Assembly: GCA_016191995.1 (NCBI GenBank)
Contig: JACPVA010000034.1
Span: 1-64,000 of the forward strand
Length of the DNA: 64,000 nucleotides
Reading direction: 5' to 3'
Source of the DNA: Burkholderiales bacterium
GTDB taxonomy: Bacteria > Pseudomonadota > Gammaproteobacteria > Burkholderiales > Burkholderiaceae_C
Shown here: piece after piece, positions 34,031 through 44,438 of the stretch
Position numbering within the stretch: the stretch's first letter is position 1
Layout of the letters: each line of letters opens with the position of its first letter
Translations under genes and position numbers: made by a program
The notes under the pieces: model-generated
What the model was told of the DNA's origin: nothing
The model's input: the letters and a program-made list of their open reading frames with translations, nothing else
Databases searched by the model: none

Positions 34031-36814
34031 TCACAACTGCTTGCGCAGCGCCTCCACGGCGCGCTGGCGCGGGAAGCCGTCGCCCAGCGCCGCAAGCTTG
34101 TCGAGCTCGGCTCTGGCGCCTGACTTGTCGCCCGTCAGGACTAGCAGCCGAGCCAGGTTAAGACGCATCTCCGGATCCTTGTCATTGAGCGCCAGAGCCT
34201 GACGTTGCACAGCGACGGCCTTGGCGGTCTGGCCATCGGCCTCGAGTGCCGTGGCCAGCGTATCGAGGATCACCGGCCGGTCGGGAAGCAGTTCGACCGC
34301 GCGCTCGGCCAGCGCCACGGCACCTGGCTTCTTCTGGACCGCCATGAGCCATGCGACGTTGTTGAGTGCCAGCGCGTTCTCGGGTTGCAGCCTCAGCACC
34401 TCGCGGTACGACTGTTCGGCAGCGGGGAGGTCGCGTCGCGACAGCGCGACGTCGCCGAGGTAGAAGCGAAATCCCGCGTCGTCCGGGTTGGACTTGGTCC
34501 ATGTCGAGGCATGGCGATCGGCCTCGTTAACGCGCTTGGACGCTGCGAGTGCGGTGTGGATCTTCATCGCCAGCTCGGTCGACTTCGGTGCCACCTCGAG
34601 GCCCTTTCGGTAGACGGCCAACGCCGCATCCCAGCGCTGCCGGCTCGCGTCCATGTTTCCCTCGATCAGGTAGCCGATGTCCGACTTCGGTCGCTGCTGC
34701 TGGATCTGCTGCGCCACCGCGCGCGCCTCGGCGGGCATGTCTTTCGACATGTAGGTCTCGACGAGCGCGCGCTGCGCCTGCAGTTGTTTCGGCTCGATCG
34801 CTAGTGCGCGCTGCAACGCCTCGATGGTCGCGTCGGCATTCTTGGCCGCCCAGTGCACCTCGGCCAGCCGCAGGTACGGCGCGGGCGAGCTCGGCATCAT
34901 CTTCGCCAACTTGCCAAAGCTGCTGGCCGCCTGCTGCGTGTCACCGGAGATCGCCTGTGCGCGGCCCAGCGCGTCGAGCAGCCCGGCGTGCTCGGGCAGC
35001 GCGGCGACGGCCTGCTGCGCGGTGCTCAGCGCCGCCTTGGATTCCTTCTGCGCGAGCTGGTAGTTGATCAGCGCCAGTCGCGGCGCGGCGTCGGCCGGCA
35101 CCTGCTGGATCGCGCGCGTGAACATCGCGACGATCTCCTCGCGCTTGGCCCCCGCGCGCGCCTTCAGCGCGGCGCTGGCGATCAGCGCCTGGCTGTTCTT
35201 CGGATCCGCCGCCAGCACCTTGTCGACGATCGCCTGCGCATCCTGCGGGCGCTTGTCGGCCAGCGCGATCTGGGCCAGGGCCGCCGCCGCCGGGAAGAAC
35301 GCGGGCTGGATCTCCAGCGCGCGCTCGAAGGCCTTGGTCGCCCCCGCGCGGTCACCCTTGGCCAGCAGCACGCGCCCGCGCAGGCTGGCCGCCACGGGCC
35401 GGTCGGGCTGTTTCCTTTCCAGCACGTCGATCGCCTTCAGCGCGCCGTCGTAGTCGCGCTTGCGCACCAGCGTGGCGATCAGCGGCAGGTCGGCCACCGA
35501 GCTGTCGGCATCCGCCGCCAGCGATCGCAGCTGTGCCAGCCCGGCATCGGTATCGCCGCGCAACACCTTGCTGACGGCGAGCGCCGCCTGCGCACGCTCG
35601 TCGTCCGGGTTCAGCTTGGCGGCCTGGGCGAAGGCGGCCTCGGCCTCCTGCAGCTCGCCCAGTTGCACGTGCGCCTGCGCCTTCATCGACCAGATCGCCG
35701 CACCCGGCTCGGGCCTTTCCAGCAGCGGCTGGATCACGGTCAGCGCCTTGCCCGGCTCGGACCGGCGCAGGTGCACCAGCGCCAGCATGCGGCGTGCGAC
35801 GTCCAGACCCGGTGCCAGCGCGATCGCACGCGCGAGGTGGCCTTCGGCCAGCACCAGGCTGCCGCGCTCGAACTCGACCGCGCCGGCAAGCTGCAGTACG
35901 CGCGGGTTGTTCGGCGCGATCTTGAGCAACTGCTGTGCATGCTCCTGCGCCTTGTCGATCTCCTTGCCCAGCAGCGCGACGTTGGCGGCGAAGTAAGTCG
36001 TCTGCGGGTGCTTCGGCAACACCTTGCGCAGCGCCGCGAGCTGGGCCTTGGCACCTTCCAGGTCGCGCTTGCCGAGCAGGATCGTCATCGCCCCGCTGTG
36101 CGCCGGGACATGATCAGGTTTGATCTCGAGCGCCTTGCGGTACGCCGCCAACGCGCCGTCGGCGTCGCGCTTGCCGAATGCGAGCAGGTCGCCGCGGACC
36201 TGCCAGCCCTCGGCGTCGGTCGGTGTGCGCTGCAACTGCTCGTCGGCGGCGGCGATCGCGCCGTCGATGTCACCGGTGTCGGCCTGCAGCCGGGCGAGGA
36301 AGATATTCGCCGGCCCGTAGTCGGGCACCGCCCGCAGCGCAGCCTGCGCCGCGGCGCGCGCCTCCTCGCGGCGCCCGAGCCCGCCCCAGGCGCGTGCCAG
36401 CGTGACCCGCAGGTCCGCCTCGGCCGCCTTGTCAGGCAGCGAGGTCTCGCCGAACTTCTCGGTCAGCTCCCGCAGCTCGCCCTGCGCGAGCAGGGCGCGC
36501 GCGAGCTCGGGCGCGACCTCGACCTCGGGGTGGCGCAGCTCCAGTGCCCGTCGCAGCTCGATCGCGGCTCCTCCGGCGTCGCCCGAGGCCAGCAGCGCGC
36601 GTCCGAGCAGGAAGCGCGCCTCGGCCGACTGCGGCGCCTTCTGCAGCGCCGTCTTGAGCTGGATGATCGCGGCCTTCGCGTCGTCCTTGTCCAGGTACTG
36701 GCGCGCCGACGCGGTCAGCTTGGCGGGATCCTCGTCCGCCCCGCAGGCGGTCAGCACGGTGGCCGAGATCGCCAGCAGCGCGGGGGCGAGGGTTCGGGTC
36801 AGCATCCTGTTCAC
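34031..36814 (-). CDS. prsT: XrtA/PEP-CTERM system TPR-repeat lipoprotein PrsT
   Basis: A 927-residue lipoprotein made almost entirely of tetratricopeptide repeats, found with the exosortase A/PEP-CTERM exopolysaccharide system; in that system it is thought to act in polymer export or periplasmic scaffolding. The signal peptide ends with lipobox LTAC (residue 24), then [20 protein letters not shown], a typical PrsT start. TPR units such as [14 protein letters not shown] and [15 protein letters not shown] recur at about 34 residues to the end. The GTG at 36814 is chosen because AGGGGA lies 6-7 bases before it; an ATG three codons later is less well spaced. It follows prsR by 67 bp. Confidence 0.9.
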   Translation of the reverse strand: MNRMLTRTLAPALLAISATVLTACGADEDPAKLTASARQYLDKDDAKAAIIQLKTALQKAPQSAEARFLLGRALLASGDAGGAAIELRRALELRHPEVEVAPELARALLAQGELRELTEKFGETSLPDKAAEADLRVTLARAWGGLGRREEARAAAQAALRAVPDYGPANIFLARLQADTGDIDGAIAAADEQLQRTPTDAEGWQVRGDLLAFGKRDADGALAAYRKALEIKPDHVPAHSGAMTILLGKRDLEGAKAQLAALRKVLPKHPQTTYFAANVALLGKEIDKAQEHAQQLLKIAPNNPRVLQLAGAVEFERGSLVLAEGHLARAIALAPGLDVARRMLALVHLRRSEPGKALTVIQPLLERPEPGAAIWSMKAQAHVQLGELQEAEAAFAQAAKLNPDDERAQAALAVSKVLRGDTDAGLAQLRSLAADADSSVADLPLIATLVRKRDYDGALKAIDVLERKQPDRPVAASLRGRVLLAKGDRAGATKAFERALEIQPAFFPAAAALAQIALADKRPQDAQAIVDKVLAADPKNSQALIASAALKARAGAKREEIVAMFTRAIQQVPADAAPRLALINYQLAQKESKAALSTAQQAVAALPEHAGLLDALGRAQAISGDTQQAASSFGKLAKMMPSSPAPYLRLAEVHWAAKNADATIEALQRALAIEPKQLQAQRALVETYMSKDMPAEARAVAQQIQQQRPKSDIGYLIEGNMDASRQRWDAALAVYRKGLEVAPKSTELAMKIHTALAASKRVNEADRHASTWTKSNPDDAGFRFYLGDVALSRRDLPAAEQSYREVLRLQPENALALNNVAWLMAVQKKPGAVALAERAVELLPDRPVILDTLATALEADGQTAKAVAVQRQALALNDKDPEMRLNLARLLVLTGDKSGARAELDKLAALGDGFPRQRAVEALRKQL

Positions 36815-36881
36815 GGGGTTCCCCTGTTCGATATGCCTATCTGCGACCAGGCGACGCGTCGCGGGTTCAACCCCCGCGACA

Positions 36882-38255
36882 TCAACGCACCGCCAGCCGG
36901 TTCATCAGGTCGTACAGCGTCGGCCGGCTGACGCCCAGCATCTCGGCCGCGCGCAGCACATTGCCGTTGGCGCGCGCCAGCGCATTGACAATGGCATCGC
37001 GCTCGGCGCGCTCGCGGATCGTCCGCAGGTCCAGGTCCAGATGCTCGGCCGGCGCCTGCGGCGCGGGGGTCTCGGGCGCCTTCAGCCCGAGGTCGGTGGC
37101 CGTCACGCGCCCGCCCTCGGCCATGATCGACGCGCGCTTGACGACATTGATCAGCTCGCGCACGTTGCCCGGCCAGTCGTGTGCCTCGATCGCGCGCAGC
37201 GCATCCTCGCCGAAGGAAAGCGCGCCGCGCCGCTGCTCCTGCGCGAAGCGGCGCAGGAAGGCATGCGCCAGCAGCACCGCGTCGCCGGTGCGCGCGCGCA
37301 GCGGCGGGATCTCGACGACGATCTCGGCCAGCCGGTAGTACAGGTCCTCGCGGAAGCGGCCGTCGGCGATCTGCGCCTTCAGGTCCTGGTGCGTCGCGCA
37401 CACCACGCGCACGTCGACCGCGATCTCCTGCCGCCCGCCGACGCGCTCGATCGTGCGCTCCTGCAGGAAGCGCAGCAGCTTGGCCTGCAGCGCCAGCGGC
37501 AGGTCGCCGATCTCGTCGAGCATCAGCGTGCCGCGGTGCGCGGTCTCGATCTTGCCGACGGTCGTCTTGGTGGCACCGGTGAAGGCGCCTTTCTCGTGGC
37601 CGAAGAGCTCGGTCTCGAGCAGGTTCTCCGGGATCGCCGCGCAGTTGATGGCGACGAACTTGCCGCTGCGCCGCGACGCCTGGTGCAGCCCCTGCGCCAG
37701 CACCTCCTTGCCGGTGCCGCTCTCGCCGAGCAGCATCACCGTCGCGTCGCTGCCGGCCACGCGCTCGATCAGCCGGCAGATCTTCAGCATCCCGGCGTCG
37801 CGCGTCGTCAGCCCGGCCAGCGCGTCCGGGTGCGCGACCGCCTGCAGCCTGCGGTTCTCGGCCTGCAGCTCCCACAGCCGGTAGGCGCGCGAGACGATCA
37901 ACGCCAGCAGCTCGGGCTCGAAGGGCTTGGCCAGGAAGTCGTAGGCGCCCATCGCGACCGCGCGCAGCGCGTGCGCCTGCTCGTTCTGGCCGGTCAGCAC
38001 GATGACCTTGACCCAGGGGTCGATCTCGAGCATCTGCTCCAGCAGCCGGAAGCCCTCGGAGGTCGAGTCCGGGTCCGGCGGCAGCCCCAGGTCCATCGTC
38101 ACCACCGCCGGCTGGTGGCGTCGCAGCGCCAGCAGCGCCGACGGCCGATCCTGCGCGGCCGCGCTCTCGAAGGCGTCGAGCGACCACTTGATCTGCTTTT
38201 GCAGCGCGAGGTCGTCCTCGACGATGAGCAGCGGGGGCGACCGGTCGGAACTCAT
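36882..38255 (-). CDS. prsR: XrtA/PEP-CTERM system sigma-54 response regulator PrsR
   Basis: A 457-residue NtrC-family activator. The receiver domain (about 8-125) has the phospho-accepting Asp in [10 protein letters not shown]. The AAA+ domain has Walker A GESGTGKE, the sigma-54-contact loop GAFTGA, Walker [12 protein letters not shown] and WPGNVREL. A Fis-type helix-turn-helix ([20 protein letters not shown]) closes the protein. Its sensor is encoded next door by prsK (43 bp gap). In other bacteria this pair drives PEP-CTERM and exopolysaccharide genes with RpoN; the perfect -24/-12 site at 45812 is a likely target. The ATG at 38255 opens the receiver domain directly. Confidence 0.93.
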   Translation of the reverse strand: MSSDRSPPLLIVEDDLALQKQIKWSLDAFESAAAQDRPSALLALRRHQPAVVTMDLGLPPDPDSTSEGFRLLEQMLEIDPWVKVIVLTGQNEQAHALRAVAMGAYDFLAKPFEPELLALIVSRAYRLWELQAENRRLQAVAHPDALAGLTTRDAGMLKICRLIERVAGSDATVMLLGESGTGKEVLAQGLHQASRRSGKFVAINCAAIPENLLETELFGHEKGAFTGATKTTVGKIETAHRGTLMLDEIGDLPLALQAKLLRFLQERTIERVGGRQEIAVDVRVVCATHQDLKAQIADGRFREDLYYRLAEIVVEIPPLRARTGDAVLLAHAFLRRFAQEQRRGALSFGEDALRAIEAHDWPGNVRELINVVKRASIMAEGGRVTATDLGLKAPETPAPQAPAEHLDLDLRTIRERAERDAIVNALARANGNVLRAAEMLGVSRPTLYDLMNRLAVR

Positions 38256-38298
38256 GCGATCGGGTGCGGGTTTGGGGTCAGGTACCCGGGCGGTGGGG

Positions 38299-40443
38299 TC
38301 AGGCACTGGCCGTCATGCGCAGGCCGGAGTCGTGGCGCGACTCGAACAGCGGCAGCACGACCGTGATCACCGTCCCCTGGCCGGGAGCGCTGTCGACGAG
38401 GATCTGCCCGCCGAGCTCGCGCACATATTGCGCGCTCTCGTACGAGCCGATCCCCATGCCGGCCGCCTTGGTGCTGGCGAAGGGCTTGAACAGCCTCGAC
38501 TCGACGAACTCGCGCGTCATGCCGCTGCCGGTGTCGCCGACGACCACCCGCGCCTGGCCGGCGACGCGCCGCAGCTCCAGCCACACTCGGCCCTCGGGCG
38601 GGGTGGCGTCCAGCGCGTTGTGCACCAGGTGGCCGATCACGCGCTCGATGCGCTCGTCGTGCCCGCGCGTGGCCAGCGGCTCCAGGTGCGGCAGCTCCAG
38701 CGTGCGCCCGCGCTGCGCGGCGGCGCCGGCGATGCGCCGCACGATCGGCTCGAGCTCCACGCCGAGCGCGCCGCCGGGCGGCGGCGCGCCCTCGCGCAGC
38801 TGCAGCATCAGCTGGCGCATCTTGTCGAGCGAGCTTTCCACCGTCGCGAGCATGTCCTGCCTGAACTCGGGATTGTCGTGCAGCCGCTCGGCGTTCTTCA
38901 TCATCAGCGACAACTGCGTCACGATGTTCTTCAGATCGTGCACGACGAAGGCCGACATGCGGTTGAAGGCGTCGAACTTGCGCGCTTCCAGCAGCGCCTC
39001 GGCGGCGTGCAGCTGGGCCAGGAAGGCGGCCGCCTGGCGGCTCGCGGTCTTGAGCAGGTCGCGCGTCTCCCAGTCGAGCTCGGTCGCCGCGTGCGGGCGT
39101 GCCAGCAGCGCGAAGCCGGTGAGCCGCTCGCCGACGATCAGCGGCACCACCGCCCATGCCGACTGGCCCGGGGTCTGGGTCCCGGGCGGGGGCTCGGCCA
39201 GCCAGCCGGGCAGCCGCATGCCCTCGTAGCGCTCGGGGTGGCGGCGCGCCTCGTCGATGTCGACGATCCAGCCCTTGTCGGCCAGGTAGCGTGCGAAGTC
39301 GCCGTCGGCCGGCTCCTCGGGCGCGGCCGGCATGCGCAGCGTGCGCGCCGACTCGACGTAGGCACGCCCGCCCGCCGGCAGCGTCCACAGGCTGCCGCCG
39401 GGGCTGTCGACCATGTCCGCCAGCCCGCGCAGCGCCAGCAGCCCCATCTCCTGCGGCGACGCCGGCGCCGAAAGCATCGCCGTGAAGCGCAGCCACTGCT
39501 CGCGGTAGTCGTAGCGGTAGGCGAAGAAGTTCTTGGCGACGAAGACGCGCAGCCGCGCTCGCAGCGTTCCCGACAGCGCGAGCAGCAGCAGGAAGACGAC
39601 CGCGCTGAACAGCACCGCGAGCTGCAGCGCGCGCCCCCAGCTGCCGCCGAAGTCGCGCACGTAGTAGCCGATGCCGGACACCAGCAGCAGGTAGCCGCCG
39701 GCCAGCAGCAAGGTGGCCGAGTAGAACGCCGCGTTGTGCGAGACCTGCAGCTGCGCGCGCCAGTCGGCCTGCCGGCGCGCGGCGACGAACAGCAGCGGCA
39801 CCGCCAGCGTGTGGATGCCGGCGCGGATGCTGAACGCGTCGGCATCGAAGGCGCCGAACAGCACCGCCTGCGAGTAGATGTAGAGGTCGAAGGCGAACAG
39901 CAGCGCCAGCGCCAGGCACAGCGGCTTCGCGCCCCAGCGGCCGTCGCGCGCGACATTGCGGAACAGCTGCTCGACCAGCAGCAGCCCGAAGACCGGCTGC
40001 GCCATCGACGCGAACAGCGCCAGCCGCTCCGCACCCTCGGCTTCCAGCACCAGCGGTGCGGCCAGCGCGATCGCCCCGAAGCCGACGATCAGCACCGCCG
40101 TCGGCGCCAGCAGCCCGATCTCGCCGCGCGCCGGCGCACCGGCGGCGGTTGCGGGCCGCAGCAGCACGAGCAGGAAGGCAAACCATGCCGCGTAGCGCAG
40201 CAGGTCCGCCGCCGCGACGACCCAGGCCGGCCAGTCCGCCGGCAGCAGCCCGGCTGCCGCACCCGCGACACCCCACAGCGCGCTCGCGCCAACCGCGACC
40301 AGGAACCAGCGCGCCGCCGCGCCGGCGCCGGCGCGCAGGTATCCGCCCAGCACCTGCCGCACGACCAGGCCGCCGTAGGCGATCGCGGCGGCCACGAAAC
40401 CGATCAGCGCCAGCTCGAAGGCGCCGCTGTCCAGCGTTCCCAT
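38299..40443 (-). CDS. prsK: XrtA/PEP-CTERM system histidine kinase PrsK
   Basis: A 714-residue sensor kinase. The first ~290 residues form about nine or ten membrane helices, followed by a GAF-like domain (about 310-470). The phospho-accepting histidine is in AFVVHDLKNIVTQL, in the HDLKN form typical of this family. The ATPase domain has the N box HNALDATPPEG, G1 GDTGSGM and G2 KAAGMGIGSYES. It partners PrsR. The signal it senses is unknown. The 168 bp gap to the sugar transferase gene shows only GC-rich hairpins. Confidence 0.92.
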   Translation of the reverse strand: MGTLDSGAFELALIGFVAAAIAYGGLVVRQVLGGYLRAGAGAAARWFLVAVGASALWGVAGAAAGLLPADWPAWVVAAADLLRYAAWFAFLLVLLRPATAAGAPARGEIGLLAPTAVLIVGFGAIALAAPLVLEAEGAERLALFASMAQPVFGLLLVEQLFRNVARDGRWGAKPLCLALALLFAFDLYIYSQAVLFGAFDADAFSIRAGIHTLAVPLLFVAARRQADWRAQLQVSHNAAFYSATLLLAGGYLLLVSGIGYYVRDFGGSWGRALQLAVLFSAVVFLLLLALSGTLRARLRVFVAKNFFAYRYDYREQWLRFTAMLSAPASPQEMGLLALRGLADMVDSPGGSLWTLPAGGRAYVESARTLRMPAAPEEPADGDFARYLADKGWIVDIDEARRHPERYEGMRLPGWLAEPPPGTQTPGQSAWAVVPLIVGERLTGFALLARPHAATELDWETRDLLKTASRQAAAFLAQLHAAEALLEARKFDAFNRMSAFVVHDLKNIVTQLSLMMKNAERLHDNPEFRQDMLATVESSLDKMRQLMLQLREGAPPPGGALGVELEPIVRRIAGAAAQRGRTLELPHLEPLATRGHDERIERVIGHLVHNALDATPPEGRVWLELRRVAGQARVVVGDTGSGMTREFVESRLFKPFASTKAAGMGIGSYESAQYVRELGGQILVDSAPGQGTVITVVLPLFESRHDSGLRMTASA

Positions 40444-40611
40444 GGGGTGGATCAGACCACAGCGCAGCCGAGGTGGCTACCAGATGTCACGCACGGCGAT
40501 GCGGCGCGCGGCAACAAATGCGCGCTGCACTCGGCGCACTTTGGTTCGGCGGCAGGCGCACGGCTGCGTGACCAGCCGGCGCCAGCGCGCCGGGCCTCGC
40601 GCAACCTGCGA

Positions 40612-41994
40612 TCAGCGCGCGCCCTTGCCCGTCAGCACCACCGCGACCGTCTCGAACAGGATCATCAGATCGAGAAACAGCGAGTGGTTCTTGACGTAGT
40701 AGAGGTCGTACTGCAGCTTCTCCGCCGCGTCCTCGACCGTCGAGCCGTACTGGTAGCGCACCTGCGCCCAGCCCGTCACCCCCGGCTTGACCGAATGCCG
40801 CACGGCGAAGAACGGGATCTGCTCGGTCAGCTGCTCGACGAAGAACGCGCGCTCGGGCCGCGGCCCGACCAGGCTCATCTCGCCCTTGAGCACGTTGAAC
40901 AGCTGCGGCAGCTCGTCGATGCGAGTCTTGCGCAGGAATGCGCCGACGCGGGTGATGCGGTCGTCCTGCACGCTGGCCCAGCGTGGCTGGCCGTCGCCCT
41001 CGGCGTCCTCGCGCATGCTGCGGAACTTGGCGACCATGAACGGCCGGCCGTACTGCCCCAGCCGTTCCTGCCGGTACAGCACCCGGCCGCGGCTGTCGAG
41101 CCTGATCGCGATCGCCGCCAGCAACATCACCGGCGCGGCCAGCGCGATCAGCAAGAGCGAGAAGACGATATCGAAGGCGCGCTTGATCGCGCTGCGCCAG
41201 AAACCCTGGTTGAAACCGTCGCCGAAGATCATCCACCCGGCGTTGGCGAAGCCGAGCCTTATCTGCCCGAGCGTCTTCTCGAAGTGGGTGTTCACGTCGA
41301 AGACGCGGATCCCGAGCAGCTTGCAGTCCAGCAGCTCGCGCAGCGGCATGCTGCCGGAGCGGCGTTCGGTCAGCGCGACGACGATCTCGTCGGCACCCAG
41401 CGTGCGCGCGGTCTCGGTCAGCGACTGGCCGGCACCGAGCACGAGTTGCCGATCCACCGCGCAGCCGGTCTCGTTCGGGCTCGGGTAGTAGCCGACGACC
41501 TGCGCGTGCGGATCGGCCTGGCGTAGCGTATTCGTCACCAGTTGCGCCGCCGGCCCGCAGCCCAGCACGAGGATGCGCGTGCGCACGCCATGGCTGCTGG
41601 CCGAGGCGGTGGCGTAGACGCGGCGCAGGATGACGACCCCCACGCCGACCATCGCCGCCGCGCGGATCGCGTCGCGGCTGGCCAGGTCCGCCGGCAGCAG
41701 CCCGAACAGCAGCCAGGTCAGCGGCAGCGCCAGCGTCAGCGCCAGTGCCGCGCGCGCGGCGGCCTGGGTGGGCGTGAAGCTGGGGGCGGGCTGGTACAGG
41801 CCGGAGGCGGTATTGATGACGAACATCCCCGCAGCCAGCGACAGCACCTGCGGTGCGGCCAGCGGCAGCAGCCCCTCGAAGCCCCCGGCGGTGGTGGCGA
41901 AGACCACGACCATCGCCAGCACGATGAATCCCAGGTCCGACAGGATCCCGAGCAGGGTGCGGCGGTGCATGTAGTGGTTGAAGATTCGGATCAT
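40612..41994 (-). CDS. XrtA/PEP-CTERM-associated undecaprenyl-phosphate sugar transferase (TIGR03013-like)
   Basis: It probably starts exopolysaccharide repeat-unit synthesis by moving a sugar phosphate to undecaprenyl phosphate at the inner membrane. The 460-residue protein has four N-terminal helices, a Rossmann-like CoA-binding-type middle (ILVLGCGPAAQLV), a fifth helix and the C-terminal bacterial sugar transferase domain with FKRAFDIVFS-type start (KRAFDIVFSLLLIALAAPVM), VAKFRSMREDAE, RKTRIDELPQLFNVLKGEMS and VGPRPER. The start at 41994 (MIRIFNHY) matches the family; one at 42039 would add 15 residues. It heads the minus-strand prs group. Confidence 0.88.
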   Translation of the reverse strand: MIRIFNHYMHRRTLLGILSDLGFIVLAMVVVFATTAGGFEGLLPLAAPQVLSLAAGMFVINTASGLYQPAPSFTPTQAAARAALALTLALPLTWLLFGLLPADLASRDAIRAAAMVGVGVVILRRVYATASASSHGVRTRILVLGCGPAAQLVTNTLRQADPHAQVVGYYPSPNETGCAVDRQLVLGAGQSLTETARTLGADEIVVALTERRSGSMPLRELLDCKLLGIRVFDVNTHFEKTLGQIRLGFANAGWMIFGDGFNQGFWRSAIKRAFDIVFSLLLIALAAPVMLLAAIAIRLDSRGRVLYRQERLGQYGRPFMVAKFRSMREDAEGDGQPRWASVQDDRITRVGAFLRKTRIDELPQLFNVLKGEMSLVGPRPERAFFVEQLTEQIPFFAVRHSVKPGVTGWAQVRYQYGSTVEDAAEKLQYDLYYVKNHSLFLDLMILFETVAVVLTGKGAR

Positions 41995-42039
41995 CGGGTC
42001 GTCGGATCGTGTCCACGGAGGGCGCATGTCCGGGGCCAT

Positions 42040-42434
42040 GCCGGTTCAGGAAGCCCGCGCCCGCCCCCCGGAGGCACCGACTGTAAGAAGCTTCGACACC
42101 GGCGTGCACCCCCGGGTCAGGGGGATCCGGGGGCTTGCGCGTGCCGGATTACCGCCTTGGCGGGGGACTGCGCCGTGCGTTCCGGCGCAGCCGCTCCGCG
42201 ATGCCGCGGTGATCGGTTGGCGGACGTGAATGACTCCGCGCGCTCTGCCGTGCCTGCGCCGACGCGATAGCGGGCCCCTGGTGCCGTGGGCGGCTCGCGA
42301 TGCGTCCGTATCCCGCCAGCGGCGCCGTGAAGCCCGTCTCGACCCCCCCTGGACCGGTGGGTCGCAAACCCATGCATCGCGGGATTGCAGTCCTAGAATG
42401 CGCCTCTCAGGGGAAGTCTTCCAGAGGCCAGGCC
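42040..42434. other. Divergent intergenic region between the sugar transferase and HPr-rel-A operons
   Basis: About 395 bp without a credible gene. It has a CCCCCGG/CCGGGGG inverted repeat (about 42109-42132), and a good -10-like TAGAAT (42394-42399) about 36 bp before the ATG at 42435 but without a matching -35. Confidence 0.4.
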
Positions 42435-43244
42435 ATGTCGACCGATCAGCGTGACGAGAAGAGCGCCCAGGCGAGCGCCGCGGCGGTGGCCAACCCGGGT
42501 CGGCGGCGCTTTGCCCAGGCCGGGCTCGGCGCCTCCGCGGTGCTCGGCGTGCTGCACGCGAGGCCGGTGCTTGCGTCGGATACCAGCATCTACCACTGCA
42601 CGGTGTCGGGGCACGTGTCGGGCAACATGTCGCGGCCGGAAGGGCTCGTCGATTGCTCCACGCTGGGGCGGTCGCCCGAAGACTGGTTCGCGGAGCCGAC
42701 GTGGCCCGTTCCGGGAAACCGCGACGAGATCTTCAACGCGGCGATGGGGGGCGGGTCGTACTTCTTCCTCAGCAAGAATCCCAAGTCGCAGAATGATCCC
42801 TCGAGCGCCGAGTCGACGGAAGACGGCACGGCCGACGAAGACGGCGACACGGGCAAGGGCAAGGGGGGCGCGAAGAAGCCGGGGGCGGCCGACCCGGCGG
42901 CGCTGGATCCGTCGTCGATCGAGGCGAACGCGGCAAGCGAGCCCAAGGTTCAGACGGAACCTACGAAGTGGCCGGCGACGATGGAGCATGTCCTCGGCCC
43001 GGCCAACGACGGCTCGACTCAAGACCTGGTTCTCGGCAAGGTCGCCGCGGCCTCGCTGCTGAGCGCGCGCGCCGGTGCGGTCGGCGATCACCGCTTCCCG
43101 TTGACGCCGGCGGGCGTGCAGCACATGTTCAGGTCAGTCTATGGCAGTGGCGCTGGCTACGCCGCGCAGTCGGGGACCAATACCGTCATCTGGGACCGCG
43201 CCAAGGTGATCTGGTGGCTTCAAAGCCTCTACGACGTCTCCTGA
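42435..43244 (+). CDS. Exported protein with Tat-like signal, first gene of an HPr-rel-A operon
   Basis: A 269-residue protein not assigned to a named family. Residues 23-50 form a twin-arginine-like signal (GRRRFAQAGLGASAVLGVLH). The mature part starts with two cysteine-containing blocks (YHCTVSGHVSGNMSRPEG and VDCSTLGRSPEDWF), continues with an acidic, Lys/Gly-rich low-complexity centre (about 125-170) and ends in a conserved-looking C-terminal domain (HRFPLTPAGVQHMFRSVYG, then VIWWLQSLYDVS). Only 16 bp separate it from the PqqD-like gene, so it is cotranscribed with the modifying enzymes and may be their substrate (inference). Confidence 0.75.
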   Translation: MSTDQRDEKSAQASAAAVANPGRRRFAQAGLGASAVLGVLHARPVLASDTSIYHCTVSGHVSGNMSRPEGLVDCSTLGRSPEDWFAEPTWPVPGNRDEIFNAAMGGGSYFFLSKNPKSQNDPSSAESTEDGTADEDGDTGKGKGGAKKPGAADPAALDPSSIEANAASEPKVQTEPTKWPATMEHVLGPANDGSTQDLVLGKVAAASLLSARAGAVGDHRFPLTPAGVQHMFRSVYGSGAGYAAQSGTNTVIWDRAKVIWWLQSLYDVS

Positions 43245-43260
43245 TGCGCTTCGGCCGCAA

Positions 43261-43539
43261 TTGACCCCGCCGCCAGGCTCCCAGCCTGCTGCTCGGTTCG
43301 GGCTGGGGAGCCGAATCGACTTGGCATTCTTCGCCTGGCCCGAGGGCAGCGTCGTGCACGAGGGGTTCTGCAACGATACCTATCGGCTCTCCGACGAGGC
43401 GACCGCGGTGCTGAGGGCGCTGCAGGCATCGGGTCCTTCCGACGTCCATGCGCTCGCGTCGGCCTCCGGCGCCGCCCCGACCCGGGTGACGGAACTGCTG
43501 CAGGAACTGCAAGGGCTCGGCCTGGTCGGGCCGTGCTGA
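43261..43539 (+). CDS. HPr-rel-A system PqqD family peptide chaperone
   Basis: A 92-residue winged-helix protein of the PqqD/RRE type, the fold that binds precursor peptides and presents them to modifying enzymes. The core runs from WPEGSVVHEGFCNDTYRLSD through ATAVLRALQ to VTELLQELQGLGLV. The only start before the core is TTG (43261), or TTG at 43321; the first gives the fuller domain. Its stop overlaps the start of the kinase gene by seven bases. Association with HprK-like kinases and nucleotidyltransferases in exosortase genomes is known for this family; its client is not. Confidence 0.8.
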   Translation: MTPPPGSQPAARFGLGSRIDLAFFAWPEGSVVHEGFCNDTYRLSDEATAVLRALQASGPSDVHALASASGAAPTRVTELLQELQGLGLVGPC

Positions 43540-44438
43540 GGCTGGGCGAACTCGACCGCGCCGGGCTCGGGCGGATGCTGCGTTCGGGATTGCCGCTGCG
43601 TGCGGGCCCGTTCGTCTTCCGCGTTCGCTCGCCGATGCGCGCGGTGCGCGACGCGATCGCCACGCTGTACGCGGACGCGACGCTGGCCCCCGACGCCGGC
43701 TTCCACGACTTCCACGTCGAGGTGCGGCCGGTGCGCGGCCTGCGGCGCTGGATCGGCCCGCAGGTGCAGTTCTACGTCGACGGCACCGCGCCCTTCCTGC
43801 CACTGCCGGCCGGCAACGCCTACGCCTTTCTCGAGTGGGGCATGAACTGGTGCGTCGCCGGCCGCGCGCACCACGCGCTGCTGCTGCACGCCGCGGTGCT
43901 GGAGCGTGGCGGCCGCGCCGTCGTCCTGCCCGGCGAGCCGGGCGCCGGCAAGAGCACCCTGGCGGCGGCGCTGATGCTGGGCGGCTGGCGGCTGCTGAGC
44001 GACGAGATGGCGATCGTCGACCTCGCGGGCGACCGCATCCACGGCATGGCGCGGCCGGTCAACCTGAAGAACGCGTCGATCGACCTCGTCCGCCGACGCT
44101 GGCCGGATGCAGTCTTCGGCGAGGTCTTCGCCGACACCCACAAGGGCACCGTCTCGCACCTGCGCCCGCCGGCGGGCACGATGCCGCGCGCGGCTGAGCC
44201 CGCGGCGCCGGGCCACATCGTCTTCCCGCGCTGGTCCGCGGGGGCGGCGACCTCGCTGCAGCCGCTGGCGCGCGGAGACGCCTTCATGCGTGCCGCCGGC
44301 TGCGCGTTCAACTACAGCCTGCTCGGGCGCGCCGGCTTCCTGGCCCTGGGGGCGCTGGTGTCGGCGTCGGATTGCTGGGCGTTCGAGTACGCGGAGCTGG
44401 ACCAGGCGCTGGCCGCCTTCGAGGGGCTGGCCGCGTGA
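43533..44438 (+). CDS. HprK-related kinase A (HPr-rel-A system)
   Basis: A 301-residue protein related to HPr kinase/phosphorylase. The Walker A GEPGAGKS lies near 133-140, followed by GGWRLLSDEMAIVDL, where the catalytic Asp/Glu of HPr kinases is found, and the MARPVNLKNASIDLV loop. The N-terminal half is specific to this family. No HPr protein is encoded nearby, so it probably phosphorylates another protein or peptide. The GTG start overlaps the PqqD-like stop, and the stop overlaps the next GTG. Confidence 0.87.
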   Translation: MLRLGELDRAGLGRMLRSGLPLRAGPFVFRVRSPMRAVRDAIATLYADATLAPDAGFHDFHVEVRPVRGLRRWIGPQVQFYVDGTAPFLPLPAGNAYAFLEWGMNWCVAGRAHHALLLHAAVLERGGRAVVLPGEPGAGKSTLAAALMLGGWRLLSDEMAIVDLAGDRIHGMARPVNLKNASIDLVRRRWPDAVFGEVFADTHKGTVSHLRPPAGTMPRAAEPAAPGHIVFPRWSAGAATSLQPLARGDAFMRAAGCAFNYSLLGRAGFLALGALVSASDCWAFEYAELDQALAAFEGLAA

